Shown one piece after another: positions 34,833 to 43,285 of a DNA stretch of 64,000 bases. The DNA is from DASWUZ01 sp036401375. Lineage in GTDB: Bacteria; Acidobacteriota; Terriglobia; Terriglobales; Acidobacteriaceae. The position numbers and the translations under genes were made by a program. Where the stretch lies: contig DASWVB010000004.1 of NCBI GenBank assembly GCA_036401375.1, positions 1-64,000 of the forward strand, read 5' to 3'. The notes beneath the pieces were generated by a model. The model saw only the letters and a program-made list of their open reading frames with translations, had not been told where the DNA came from and searched no databases. Numbering within the stretch: position 1 is the first letter of the stretch; the number at the start of each line of letters is the position of its first letter.

Positions 34833-35777
34833 ATGCTGCTGGCCATCGACGTAGGAAACACCAACACCGTGCTCGGCCTCTACAAGCTGCAGCCCGACTC
34901 CACGTCCGAGGCGCAGCCGGCTCAGCCCGAAGCCGCCAAACCCCTGCTAGCCCACTGGCGCATCACCACCCAGCGCATCCAGACCGCCGACGAATACGGC
35001 ATGCTCATCCTCAGCCTCTTTGCCATGCAGGACTACAAGGCCGCCCAGGTCTCGAGCGTCATCATCTCCTCCGTCGTCCCGCCGCTCGATACAACTCTGC
35101 GCCGCGTCTCTGAGCGCTACTTCAAACTCAAGCCGCTCTTCGTCGAGCCCGGCATCCGCACCGGCATGCCCCTGCTCATCGACAACCCCTCTGAGCTAGG
35201 AGCGGACCGCGTCGCCAACGGAGTCGCCGCCTTTGCCCGCTATGGAGGTCCTTGCGTGGTCGTCGACTTCGGCACTGCGACCACCTTCGACGTCATCACC
35301 GCCAAGGGCGAGTACGCCGGGGGAGTGATCGCACCCGGCCTCGGCATCTCCGCCGACGCGCTCTTCTCCCGTGCCGCCCGCCTCGCCCGCGTGGATATCC
35401 GCAAGCCCGACAAGGTCATCGGCACAAATACCCGCGTCAACCTGCAGAGCGGCATCTACTACGGCTATATCGGCCTGGTGGACGGCATTCTCGAACGCAT
35501 TCTCGATGAACTTGGAGGCGGTGCCGGCGGGAGCGCTGAGGCCGGCTCGCAAGCCTCCCGATCACCTGGCCGCAAACTGCAGGACTCCAAAGCGCCCGTC
35601 ATCAAGATCATAGCCACTGGCGGCCTGGCAAAGTTGATCGTGGCGGACTCGAAATACATTACCGAAATCGACCACATGCTCACCCTCGACGGTCTGCGCA
35701 TCATCTACGAACGCAACCAGAGCCAGGGCCCGTCGCGCGGCCGCAAACGAGTGCCCACTCAACCTGCGGCATCATGA
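34833..35777 (+). CDS. coaX: Type III pantothenate kinase
   Basis: A 314-residue CoaX, the first step of coenzyme A synthesis in lineages using the monovalent-cation-dependent type III enzyme. The ASKHA phosphate motifs are LLAIDVGNTNTVLGL at residues 2-16 and VVDFGTATTFDVIT; GMPLLIDNPSELGADRVAN is the pantothenate/ATP region, and ATGGLAKLI is the adenosine motif. Compared with the usual ~255-260 residues it is longer because of two inserts: about residues 18-30 (Gln/Pro/Ala-rich) and about 229-250 (Gly/Ser-rich), plus a basic tail. birA and coaX are neighbours in many genomes. Confidence 0.95.
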   Translation: MLLAIDVGNTNTVLGLYKLQPDSTSEAQPAQPEAAKPLLAHWRITTQRIQTADEYGMLILSLFAMQDYKAAQVSSVIISSVVPPLDTTLRRVSERYFKLKPLFVEPGIRTGMPLLIDNPSELGADRVANGVAAFARYGGPCVVVDFGTATTFDVITAKGEYAGGVIAPGLGISADALFSRAARLARVDIRKPDKVIGTNTRVNLQSGIYYGYIGLVDGILERILDELGGGAGGSAEAGSQASRSPGRKLQDSKAPVIKIIATGGLAKLIVADSKYITEIDHMLTLDGLRIIYERNQSQGPSRGRKRVPTQPAAS

Positions 35778-35818
35778 AGAACTGATCAGAGAACCTGCAT
35801 GAGAGACTGCGCCCTTCC

Positions 35819-36550
35819 TTGAAAAATTACTTCAACTACTACACCGAGATCGAAGATCACTTTCAACGCCGCCGAGGCTCGCTCCTCATGCTCTCGACCC
35901 TGGACTGGGCTCTGATCGAGACCTGGCGCGAGGCAGGAATCCCCATCGAGGCCGTCCTTCGGGGCATCGACTCTGCCTTTGACCGCTACGATGCCCGCAA
36001 GGCTAAAACGCGCGTCCGCCGCATCAATGGCCTCGCCTGGTGCACGCAGGAGGTCATCGCCGCGGTCGAACAGATGAAGGAAGCAGCGGTCGGCGCCAAC
36101 CCCGCTACCAAGCCGCGAGAGACGGCCGCCGGCTTCGAGCCCGAACGCATCGCCTCCCACCTCACCACCTGCTCCGCCAGGCTCCGCAGCGCCGCTGAAA
36201 AGCTCCCCGGCCTCGCAGCGGAGACCGCACTCACCCTCGCAAACCGCCTCGACGAGCTCGCCGCAGCCGTCCGGGCGGCGAGTGCCCGGGGCGAGGCCGC
36301 CCCGCACCTCGAAGACCTCGAGCGCAATCTGACCGTGATGGAGGAAAAGCTCTTTGCAGCACTCACGGCAACGGTTGACGAAGCGGATCTGCTTCAAGTT
36401 CGCGAGCAGGGAGCCCGGGAACTTGCTCCGTACCGCAGCCGCATGCAGGCCGTCCAGATCCGCCAGGTCGAGCAGCAGTTCCTGCACAAACGCCTCCTCG
36501 AGAAATTCGCCCTGCCGCGACTCAGCCTCTTCTACATGAGCCACTCGTGA
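35819..36550 (+). CDS. Conserved-looking protein of unknown function between coaX and the RNA methyltransferase gene
   Basis: A 243-residue soluble protein rich in Ala, Arg and Glu. The N-terminus (about 1-70; NYYTEIEDHFQRRRGSLLML, then STLDWALIETWREAGIPIEA and VLRGIDSAF) is aromatic and helical; the middle and C-terminal parts look like long amphipathic helices, with no known enzyme motif. The start codon is TTG at 35819: no in-frame ATG precedes the conserved-looking start. A seven-codon frame begins with ATG at 35799 and its TGA overlaps this TTG (TTGA), so initiation may depend on coupling. A helical bundle or regulatory role is a guess; the frame is continuous and fits the operon. Confidence 0.7.
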   Translation: MKNYFNYYTEIEDHFQRRRGSLLMLSTLDWALIETWREAGIPIEAVLRGIDSAFDRYDARKAKTRVRRINGLAWCTQEVIAAVEQMKEAAVGANPATKPRETAAGFEPERIASHLTTCSARLRSAAEKLPGLAAETALTLANRLDELAAAVRAASARGEAAPHLEDLERNLTVMEEKLFAALTATVDEADLLQVREQGARELAPYRSRMQAVQIRQVEQQFLHKRLLEKFALPRLSLFYMSHS

Positions 36551-36620
36551 AGAAAAGCCGCCCGGCAGGTGGGCTCAATGCAGGGCGCGCGATGAAAGTG
36601 CGCTCGATGAGGTGCGCTGG

Positions 36621-38006
36621 ATGAAGCTGCGCATCGAGAAAGCAGTCTACGGCGGCGCCGGCCTCGCGCGCGTCCCCGTCGGTGAGGCTGCCCACCCCGG
36701 CGAAGCCGGCAAGACCATCTTTGTCCCTATGACCCTGCCCGGCGAGTTAGTCGACGCCCACATTACCGAGGACCGCAACACCTTCGCTAACGCAGAGCTC
36801 GACGAAGTTCTCGAATCCGCGCCCGCGCGCACTACACCGGGCTGCCCCTACTATGGTTTATGTGGGGGCTGTCACTACCAGCACGCCACTTACCCCCAGC
36901 AGCTGGAGATCAAGCTGGCCATATTCCGCGAAACACTCGAGCGAGCAGGCGTTGTAAGAACAAGCTCCACCTCCTTTAACTCAACGCGAGCTAGCAACAT
37001 TATCTCGGCTGAGCCTTGGGGCTATCGCAACCGCATCCGTCTCCACGTGCGGCCCGCATCGAGCGGCGAGCCCGCTGCCCTTTGCTACCGCCAGCGCGGT
37101 TCGCGCACACTCCTGCGCGTGGAACAGTGCCCCATAGCGGCACCCGTCCTGGTCCGCACCCTGCAGGCGATTCAACGACTACCATCGAGCCTCAGCCTTG
37201 ACAGACTCTGCAGGGAAGTTGAGATCTTCACAAACTCAGAACAGGATGCCGTCCTTCTATCTCTAACAACAACTGGTCAAGCTATAGATGCAGCCGATGA
37301 TCTTGAACATTTTTGTGAATCGATCAATCCGACCGTGCCCGAGTTACAAGGAGCAAGTATTTTTGCGGAGCCGTCTGACGCTCTCAAACCGATAAATGCC
37401 TCTTCGAACAGGACGATCATCGCAAAATGGGGCAAGCAGTCTCTGAATTACTACGCGGCAGACTACAATTACCGCGTATCTACTGGCGCCTTCTTCCAAA
37501 CCAACCGCTTTTTAGTCGATGACTTAGTCCACCTGGTAACCAGCAACTACTCCGGCGACCTCGCCTGGGACCTCTACGCTGGAGTCGGCCTCTTCGCCCG
37601 CGCCCTCACTCGCAGCTTTAAACTCGTCCGCGCCGTCGAGCCGGCGCCCATTTCGTGCAGCGATCTTCGTCATAACCTCGATGGCACCCGGCACAAGATC
37701 GTGGCGTCGACCACCCTCGACTTCCTGCGCCTCCAGAGCGCGACCGGCGCAGCAAAGAGACCGGCAAGCCATCCTGACCTGGTGGTCGTCGATCCGCCCC
37801 GCGCCGGCCTCGGCAGCAAAGTCAGCACCCTGCTCGCCTCCATCGCTCCCCATGACATCGTCTACGTCTCCTGCGACCCCGCGACTCTCGCTCGCGACCT
37901 TCGCGCGCTGATACAATCCGGGTATCAACTCCACTCCACCACGCTGGTCGATCTGTTTCCGCAGACCTTCCATATGGAGAGCGTCTCCCGACTATCGCTG
38001 AGATAG
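36621..38006 (+). CDS. rlmD: TrmA/RlmD-family 23S rRNA (uracil-C5)-methyltransferase
   Basis: A 461-residue SAM-dependent RNA m5U methyltransferase. A TRAM-like N-terminus (RIEKAVYGGAGLARV) precedes the Fe-S ligands in CPYYGLCGGCHYQH with a fourth Cys in VEQCPIA. The catalytic domain has FFQTNRFLVDDL, DLYAGVGLFARAL (SAM binding), VVVDPPRAGLG, and the nucleophile in YVSCDPATLARDL. The subgroup is called from the TRAM plus four-Cys arrangement; the exact uridine is not proven. The start is the ATG at 36621; a GTG at 36612 would add three residues. Short 13-15-bp repeats, each with an ATG, precede it. Confidence 0.9.
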   Translation: MKLRIEKAVYGGAGLARVPVGEAAHPGEAGKTIFVPMTLPGELVDAHITEDRNTFANAELDEVLESAPARTTPGCPYYGLCGGCHYQHATYPQQLEIKLAIFRETLERAGVVRTSSTSFNSTRASNIISAEPWGYRNRIRLHVRPASSGEPAALCYRQRGSRTLLRVEQCPIAAPVLVRTLQAIQRLPSSLSLDRLCREVEIFTNSEQDAVLLSLTTTGQAIDAADDLEHFCESINPTVPELQGASIFAEPSDALKPINASSNRTIIAKWGKQSLNYYAADYNYRVSTGAFFQTNRFLVDDLVHLVTSNYSGDLAWDLYAGVGLFARALTRSFKLVRAVEPAPISCSDLRHNLDGTRHKIVASTTLDFLRLQSATGAAKRPASHPDLVVVDPPRAGLGSKVSTLLASIAPHDIVYVSCDPATLARDLRALIQSGYQLHSTTLVDLFPQTFHMESVSRLSLR

Positions 38007-38025
38007 GGGCGCAGATTGGCAGCCG

Positions 38026-40980
38026 ATGCCGACCCTCGCCGCCCCGCCGCTCGCCGCCGAACCAGAGGTTCGCCCAGTCCCGCCGATCGCGCACTCAGGC
38101 CGCCGCCACCGCCTGAAAACTTCACCCCTAAGCTTCGCCGCAAATCCAGCCCTCTTCGCGGCCACCGCCTTCGCCGCCGGCATTCTCTCCGCCCGCTACG
38201 TCCCACCGCATCCGCCTCTCCTCGAGCTCCTTCTCCTGCTCGCAGCGGCGATCCTCGCCGCCATCGCCAGCCGCCGAGCACCGCGTATCGTCCTCGCCCC
38301 GCTGGCCGCCGTGTGGCTGATAACCGGGATGATCTGCGCTGCCATCGAACCCTCGCCGGATCCGCAGACCGCACTAATAGCTGCGACGGGCAGAGCGCCG
38401 CGCGTCTTCACCGGCGAAGTCTTCCGCCTCGGCACACCCCGCATGGAGCAGATCGTTGCGCCCTTTTCGAACAAGGTAAGCGAGGAGTACAGCCAGCAGA
38501 TCGACATCAGCCTCGACCACGCCAGCGTCGAGTCCTTCCCCATCGCGCGCGGCTGGCATAGAAAAGCTCCGCCCGCCGCCATCACGAGGCCATCGCCTCA
38601 GCAGTCCCCTGACATGGCGCCTCTCACTGGAGGCGTTCGCCTTACCGTCTACGCCCCCACCTCGGCTGAACTACCGAGCCTTACATGCGGAACCGCGATG
38701 CAGGTCAAGCTGGCCGTCCACCAGCCGGACCGCTTCCTCGACCCCGGCGTCTGGGACGCGCGCGCCTATTTGCTCGCCGAGGGCATAGCCGCCGCAGGCA
38801 GTGCAAGGGCCACCGAAGTGACCATCCTCCCCACGACCACCGCGCGCCACCTGAGCCGCAGCCAGAGCTTCCACTGCCGGCTCTACCAGCTGCAGCAGGC
38901 CGCCAGCAGCCGGATCGCAGCCTTCGCGCAGACCCAGTCCCCGCGCATCCCGAGGCTGCTAAGCCTCAGCCCCGACGACGCCGCCATGCTCAGCGCCATG
39001 ATCGCCGGGGACCGCAGCTGGCTCAACCGCCGCATCCGGATCGGCTTTGAACGCACCGGCTCCTTCCACCTGCTCGTCGTCTCTGGAATGCACCTTGCCA
39101 TCTTTGCCGGCCTGGTCTTCTACGCCGCGAACCGTATCCGCCTCTCGCGGGCGCTCAGCACCGTGCTCACCATCGCGCTCTCCTTCGCCTACGCCCTCTG
39201 CACCGGCTTCGGCCAGCCCGTGCAGCGCTCCTTCTGGATGGTCGCCCTCTATCTCCTAGCCCGGCTCTTCTGGCGCGAACGCAATGGCCTCAACGCCATC
39301 GGATTCGCAGCCCTCTGCCTGCTCGCCACCAGCCCTCGTGCCCTCTTCGACGCAGGATTCCAGATGACCCTGCTCTCCGTCATCACCGTCGCCGGCATCG
39401 CCGCGCCCATCGCCGAGCGCACCTTCGGCCCCTGGCTCCGCGCCGTCGGAAACCTTTCCGATGTTGAACTCGACGTCGAGCTCCCACCGCGCATTGCACA
39501 GTTCCGCATCAACCTCCGCCGGCTCCCCGAGCGACTCGAACCGCTGACCGGTGCGCGCCTCTCCCGCTCGATCGTCCCACTCTCGCTGCGGTTCGCACTC
39601 CTGGCCGCCGAGCTCCTGCTGGTCTCGGCAACCATCGAACTCACCATGTCGATGCCCATGGCCATCTACTTCCACCGCATCACCGTAATGGCTCTGCCCG
39701 TCAACTTCCTCATCCTGCCGCTTATTGGACTGCTGCTTCCCGCAGCCCTCCTCACCTTCCTCGTGCTGCTCTGTTCAAAGGCGCTTGCTATCATCCCCGC
39801 CGCGCTCGCCGCCCTGCTGCTGCACCTCGTCGTCGGCCTCATCCAGCACTTTGGACACCTCGCCGCCGCCGACCTCCGCATCCCCTCGCCCGCACCCTGG
39901 GCCATTGCGGCCTTCATCCTCCTGCTCGCCTTCGCCGTCTGGGCTGCCCGCCGCCTGGGTGTTACTGCAGCCGTGCTCGCCATGCTCGCCGCAGCCGCTG
40001 TAGCCATCATCCCGAGGCCAGTCCCGCACCCCTCCGGCGCGCTTGAGATCGTTGCCATCGATGTTGGACAGGGCGACTCCCTGCTCGTCATCACCCCCGA
40101 CGGCAAGACCCTGCTCATCGACGCCGGAGGAAGCCCCTTTGGCCCGCCCCCGGGCACGTCAAACTTTGAGATCGGCGAAGATGTCGTCTCCCCTGTGCTC
40201 TGGTCTCGCGGCATCCGCCGCCTCGATGCTGTCGCTCTCACCCACGCCCACGCCGACCACATGGGCGGGATGCCCGCCGTCTTCGCCAACTTCCGCCCGC
40301 GGGAGTTCTGGATCGGCCACAACCCCCACTCCAAGCTGTATGACGCCCTGCTGCAGCAGGCGGCCGAGCTGCATACCGCCGTCCATCTGCACTCCGCCGG
40401 CGATAGTTTTCTGCTGGGCGCCGCCACGCGCGTTCAGGTCCTCGCCCCCGAACCGAACTACCAGCCCGGCCCAACCCCCACCAACGACGACTCCCTTGTC
40501 ATGCGCCTCGTCTACGGCAACACCTCAGCCATGATGGAAGGCGACGCCGAACTCCCCAGCGAAGAAAGGATGCTCCAGGATCACCAGGTCAGCGACCGGC
40601 AAGTCGAAAACCAGCAGCCCCTCGAACAGAAATTCGAGAACCAGCATCCAAAGGCCCAGCAACTCGCCAGCCTGCAGAAGAAAGCCGCGCCGCCACGACC
40701 GGACTGCGCGACATCGACAACCCTGCACAGCGACCTGCTTAAGGTAGGCCATCACGGCAGCCGCACCTCGACCAACCCCGCCTTCCTAGCCGCTGTAGCG
40801 CCCACCTATGCCGTCGTCTCCGTTGGCGCGCGGAACTTCTACGGGCACCCCCGTCGCGAAGTACTCCAGCAGCTCCAGGACCGCAAAGTGCAGACCTACC
40901 GCACCGATACCCTCGGCTTCGAAGACTTCCTCCTCGACGGAATCCACGTGACCCGCCGGCCCCCGCCAGCAAATCCCTAG
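38026..40980 (+). CDS. comEC: ComEC/Rec2 DNA-internalisation channel with metallo-beta-lactamase domain
   Basis: A 984-residue inner-membrane protein for uptake of single-stranded DNA in natural transformation. It has N-terminal hydrophobic helices, an OB-fold DUF4131 region, the Competence domain with SGMHLAIFAGLVFYAANRIR and FSYALCTGFGQPVQRSFWM-like helices (about 350-640), and a C-terminal MBL domain with DVGQGDSLLV, LTHAHADHMGG and VGHHGSRTSTN. Between two MBL strands it carries a Gln-rich insert (about residues 850-884) encoded by a seven-unit 15-bp repeat. The gene follows the methyltransferase by 19 bp. comEA and comF are not visible here. Confidence 0.94.
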   Translation: MPTLAAPPLAAEPEVRPVPPIAHSGRRHRLKTSPLSFAANPALFAATAFAAGILSARYVPPHPPLLELLLLLAAAILAAIASRRAPRIVLAPLAAVWLITGMICAAIEPSPDPQTALIAATGRAPRVFTGEVFRLGTPRMEQIVAPFSNKVSEEYSQQIDISLDHASVESFPIARGWHRKAPPAAITRPSPQQSPDMAPLTGGVRLTVYAPTSAELPSLTCGTAMQVKLAVHQPDRFLDPGVWDARAYLLAEGIAAAGSARATEVTILPTTTARHLSRSQSFHCRLYQLQQAASSRIAAFAQTQSPRIPRLLSLSPDDAAMLSAMIAGDRSWLNRRIRIGFERTGSFHLLVVSGMHLAIFAGLVFYAANRIRLSRALSTVLTIALSFAYALCTGFGQPVQRSFWMVALYLLARLFWRERNGLNAIGFAALCLLATSPRALFDAGFQMTLLSVITVAGIAAPIAERTFGPWLRAVGNLSDVELDVELPPRIAQFRINLRRLPERLEPLTGARLSRSIVPLSLRFALLAAELLLVSATIELTMSMPMAIYFHRITVMALPVNFLILPLIGLLLPAALLTFLVLLCSKALAIIPAALAALLLHLVVGLIQHFGHLAAADLRIPSPAPWAIAAFILLLAFAVWAARRLGVTAAVLAMLAAAAVAIIPRPVPHPSGALEIVAIDVGQGDSLLVITPDGKTLLIDAGGSPFGPPPGTSNFEIGEDVVSPVLWSRGIRRLDAVALTHAHADHMGGMPAVFANFRPREFWIGHNPHSKLYDALLQQAAELHTAVHLHSAGDSFLLGAATRVQVLAPEPNYQPGPTPTNDDSLVMRLVYGNTSAMMEGDAELPSEERMLQDHQVSDRQVENQQPLEQKFENQHPKAQQLASLQKKAAPPRPDCATSTTLHSDLLKVGHHGSRTSTNPAFLAAVAPTYAVVSVGARNFYGHPRREVLQQLQDRKVQTYRTDTLGFEDFLLDGIHVTRRPPPANP
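40573..40677 (+). repeat. Degenerate 15-bp minisatellite inside comEC
   Basis: Seven consecutive 15-bp units in frame, translated as LQDHQ, VSDRQ, VENQQ, PLEQK, FENQH, PKAQQ, LASLQ. The unit consensus is roughly (C/G)TC-nnn-nAC-C(A/G)G-CAA. It builds the hydrophilic insert of the metallo-beta-lactamase domain. Confidence 0.75.
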
Positions 40981-40995
40981 GCAAGCCGCGAAACG

Positions 40996-41040
40996 CCGGG
41001 TGCCCCATTCATGCGCAGCTTCATCGCGGATGAGTGGGAC
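40996..41040 (+). repeat. CGGGTGCCCCAT-type hairpin repeat after comEC
   Basis: It begins CCGGGTGCCCCATTCATGCG and ends GATGAGTGGGAC; CCCATTCAT pairs with ATGAGTGGG (one G-T pair). It lies 15 bp after the comEC stop, so it could end that transcript. Both ends match the copy inside valS. Confidence 0.7.
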
Positions 41041-41219
41041 TCATGCGAAGCATCCGGCATAAACCCACTACGAAGCAAGAGTGCAGCAATCCCAAGCCTA
41101 CTTAACCAGGCAAACACCACAACACACGAGCCGATTCTTTTCTATTCTCCGCCGACCAAAATGCGTTGTAGGATTTGGATCAACAAGCAAGCGAGCAGCC
41201 GGCAGGAGGGACAGCGTCC

Positions 41220-41552
41220 ATGGCCTCACCCGAATCGGAAGCGACAAACCCGGGCACGAACCACACCCCACCGCAGCAGTCCGGTCCCGACCTCGAAGCA
41301 GCCTCCGGCCGGCAGACTCCAGCCGAAATCCTCGAAGAGCGCCGCAAGATTCGCCGCCTGCAGATGATGATGGATATGGTCATGTCGGTGATCGGGCAGG
41401 ACGCAAACCTGCCCGTCGAAGAGGCCGCCGAGATGGTGGCCGACAGCCGCCGCGCCGCCCTCGCCATGTTCCCCGACAAGCAGCTCGCCTACGACCTCAT
41501 CTACAAACCGCGGCTGCAGCGCCTCATGCGGGAGCGCTACCGAATCCAGTGA
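41220..41552 (+). CDS. Small uncharacterised helical protein
   Basis: A 110-residue protein. The first ~40 residues are Ser/Pro/Gly-rich and probably disordered; residues about 42-110 (QTPAEILEERRKIRRLQMMM, then VEEAAEMVADSRRAALAMFP and YDLIYKPRLQRLM) form three charged helices and look like a conserved core. The ATG at 41220 is used because an AGGAGG site lies about 10 nt upstream; a TTG at 41175 would extend it. There is no enzyme motif or membrane segment. It stands alone after comEC and the hairpin repeat. Confidence 0.65.
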   Translation: MASPESEATNPGTNHTPPQQSGPDLEAASGRQTPAEILEERRKIRRLQMMMDMVMSVIGQDANLPVEEAAEMVADSRRAALAMFPDKQLAYDLIYKPRLQRLMRERYRIQ

Positions 41553-41675
41553 CAGACCAGAGCACCAACAAACGACCAGGGCGCCAGCTTCATCCACGTG
41601 CAGCCGTTTAACGCAGCATCCCGCACCTGGCCCGGACACCAACCCGGAAGCGTCTACGTCTATTCGATAGGAACA

Positions 41676-42509
41676 CTACTTCGACTCAAGACTGGTAAGC
41701 CGAAACGTAATTGTCCCCCAGAAGAGCCGCGCCCGCATCTGCACCGGAGTATGCTTCGCATCGTCCGTATACCAGATCCAGATCTCGCCTCGCGCCTTCA
41801 CTACCCCGGCGTCGGCGGTGGGCTGCACGCGTATGGTCTGGTATGTCCCCGACGGAGTCTTCACCTGCTCCTTGCCCTCTGCCTTCAGCGTGACCGCGAC
41901 CGTATGAATCGCGTCCCCCACCGGAATCTGGAAGCTCTGCCCCACCCGCATCGGCTGCGAAGCGGCAAAAAACGTAGCCGACAACAAATCGGTTACGCAG
42001 GACGGGAGTGGAGCCTCCTGGTGCTTCCCCGTTCCCGTGACGAGGTTCTTCTCGTCCAGCCGCGCCTTGCCCTGCGCGTAGTCGAACTTCAGATCGGTAT
42101 TCACCTGGCGCCGGCCCTCGATGGTCTGCTTGCTGAATCCGGCCGAGCAGCCCGTAGTGCGATCGAACGACGACTGAAACTTGTCCGCCACCCTATAGAT
42201 CAGGTTCACCGCACCATAGGAGTCGGCCGTCGCAATCACCCGCTCCATATTGCCTGCCGACTCGACGTGCAGCACCGCCGTACCCGCAGGAAATACCCGC
42301 CAGTCGACCGCATAGGTCAGCGTCTCGCTGGTTGGATAGACATAGCCGGGCTGGGGACGAGGGAGCGCCGGGATTGAGGGAGCCGCAGACTGGGCCGCCA
42401 CCTTATCGAGGGTCGTACTGGCGAACAGCAGGAAGAAGCATGCAGCGACCACTCCAGCAAGGAGCCTGCGGTACCGAGCCTCTCTGAACAAGCTCTTTCT
42501 ATACAACAT
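41676..42509 (-). CDS. Exported DUF3108 domain protein
   Basis: A 277-residue secreted protein. A signal anchor (about residues 15-37, RRLLAGVVAACFFLLFASTT) leads to a DUF3108 domain with TLTYAVDWRVFPAGTAVLHV at its first strands, LKFDYAQGKARL in the middle, and the end GEIWIWYTDDAKHTPVQMRA. DUF3108 proteins are periplasmic beta-barrel-like proteins of unknown function, often near envelope genes, as here beside the lpxK/waaA operon. The ATG at 42509 is chosen because it precedes the signal; it lies inside a run of 15-bp repeats. The frame remains open upstream to 42722. Confidence 0.8.
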   Translation of the reverse strand: MLYRKSLFREARYRRLLAGVVAACFFLLFASTTLDKVAAQSAAPSIPALPRPQPGYVYPTSETLTYAVDWRVFPAGTAVLHVESAGNMERVIATADSYGAVNLIYRVADKFQSSFDRTTGCSAGFSKQTIEGRRQVNTDLKFDYAQGKARLDEKNLVTGTGKHQEAPLPSCVTDLLSATFFAASQPMRVGQSFQIPVGDAIHTVAVTLKAEGKEQVKTPSGTYQTIRVQPTADAGVVKARGEIWIWYTDDAKHTPVQMRARLFWGTITFRLTSLESK

Positions 42510-42551
42510 GATTCGGGACGGGGTCGTCCGAGACAAGGTCGTTCGATACAG
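42477..42551 (-). repeat. Degenerate 15-bp minisatellite across the start codon of the DUF3108 gene
   Basis: Five 15-bp units on the minus strand, translated in the gene's frame as LYRTT, LSRTT, PSRIM, LYRKS, LFREA. The Met of the third unit is the predicted start codon, so the repeat forms both the ribosome-binding region and the first residues. Confidence 0.65.
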
Positions 42552-42709
42552 GGTCAATAGGCGCTCGCGTGGAAAGGGTTCCCCTTTCGATTCTATGCGC
42601 ATCGACGGCCGGGGGCGCAGCTCTGCGGCGGCGTAGCTTGTGCCCCGGTCAAAGTGATTTGGTATGCTCCTGCTGCGCATTCTCAATGCCACCACTGGCC
42701 CGACGCAGA

Positions 42710-43285
42710 CTACCGAACCCACAGCATCCGCAGCAGCAGCGCAAGGTAGACGCCAAGCGCACCAGCCAGGGCCTGATACTCACGATGCTGACGGTAGAGC
42801 GAGGCCGAGAACCCGCCACCGTCCTCGCCAAGCGGCCCCGGACCTCGCCCTGACAAGGCAGGCCCTGGTATGCGGAGCCGAGGCAGCAGCCGCGGTACCC
42901 GCCGCGCATACTCTGCAAACTCGGGGAACGCCTGTCGAAGAAACTCCTCTTCCCCCCGGATCACCGGCCCATAGATCGCCGCAAACAGCCCGGCCAGCAG
43001 CCCCGCCACCCACCAGCTGCGCGCAGCGGCCGCAAACCCGAATGCGATCATCATTGAGCCGAGGTAAAGCGGGTTACGCGTATATGCGTAGGGCCCGCTG
43101 ACTGCCAGCTCCGCATTTTTCCTGACGTAGCCCGAAGCATAAGCACGCAGCCACACTCCGGGTACCACCAGCGCCAGGCTCCAGAGCAGCGATCTGCCCG
43201 TCGGCCGCGCAAGCCACAGAAACAGCGCGGTGAAGGCGAACCCCAGCGGCACCCGTATGCGCTTTGCAACCTGTGCCCAGCTCAC
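42710..43285 (-). CDS. Isoprenylcysteine carboxyl methyltransferase (ICMT)-like membrane protein
   Basis: A 191-residue membrane protein with four to five hydrophobic helices. The ICMT/PEMT-type cofactor motif is visible as GPYAYTRNPLYLGSMMIAFG (about residues 64-83) and the distal helix has GEEEFLRQAFPEFAEYARRV, the conserved EE...F...Y pattern. Bacterial members methylate lipid-linked or other hydrophobic substrates using SAM; the substrate cannot be read from sequence. Its ATG overlaps the TGA of the GT9 glycosyltransferase gene as ATGA, tying it to the lipid A/core operon. Confidence 0.85.
   Translation of the reverse strand: MSWAQVAKRIRVPLGFAFTALFLWLARPTGRSLLWSLALVVPGVWLRAYASGYVRKNAELAVSGPYAYTRNPLYLGSMMIAFGFAAAARSWWVAGLLAGLFAAIYGPVIRGEEEFLRQAFPEFAEYARRVPRLLPRLRIPGPALSGRGPGPLGEDGGGFSASLYRQHREYQALAGALGVYLALLLRMLWVR

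Noticed and set aside
35786..36544. Minus-strand open frame (252 codons) opposite the unknown gene after coaX
   Set aside because: Runs against the plus-strand operon, and the plus-strand frame has better composition and operon spacing. Some doubt remains because the chosen gene is itself uncharacterised.
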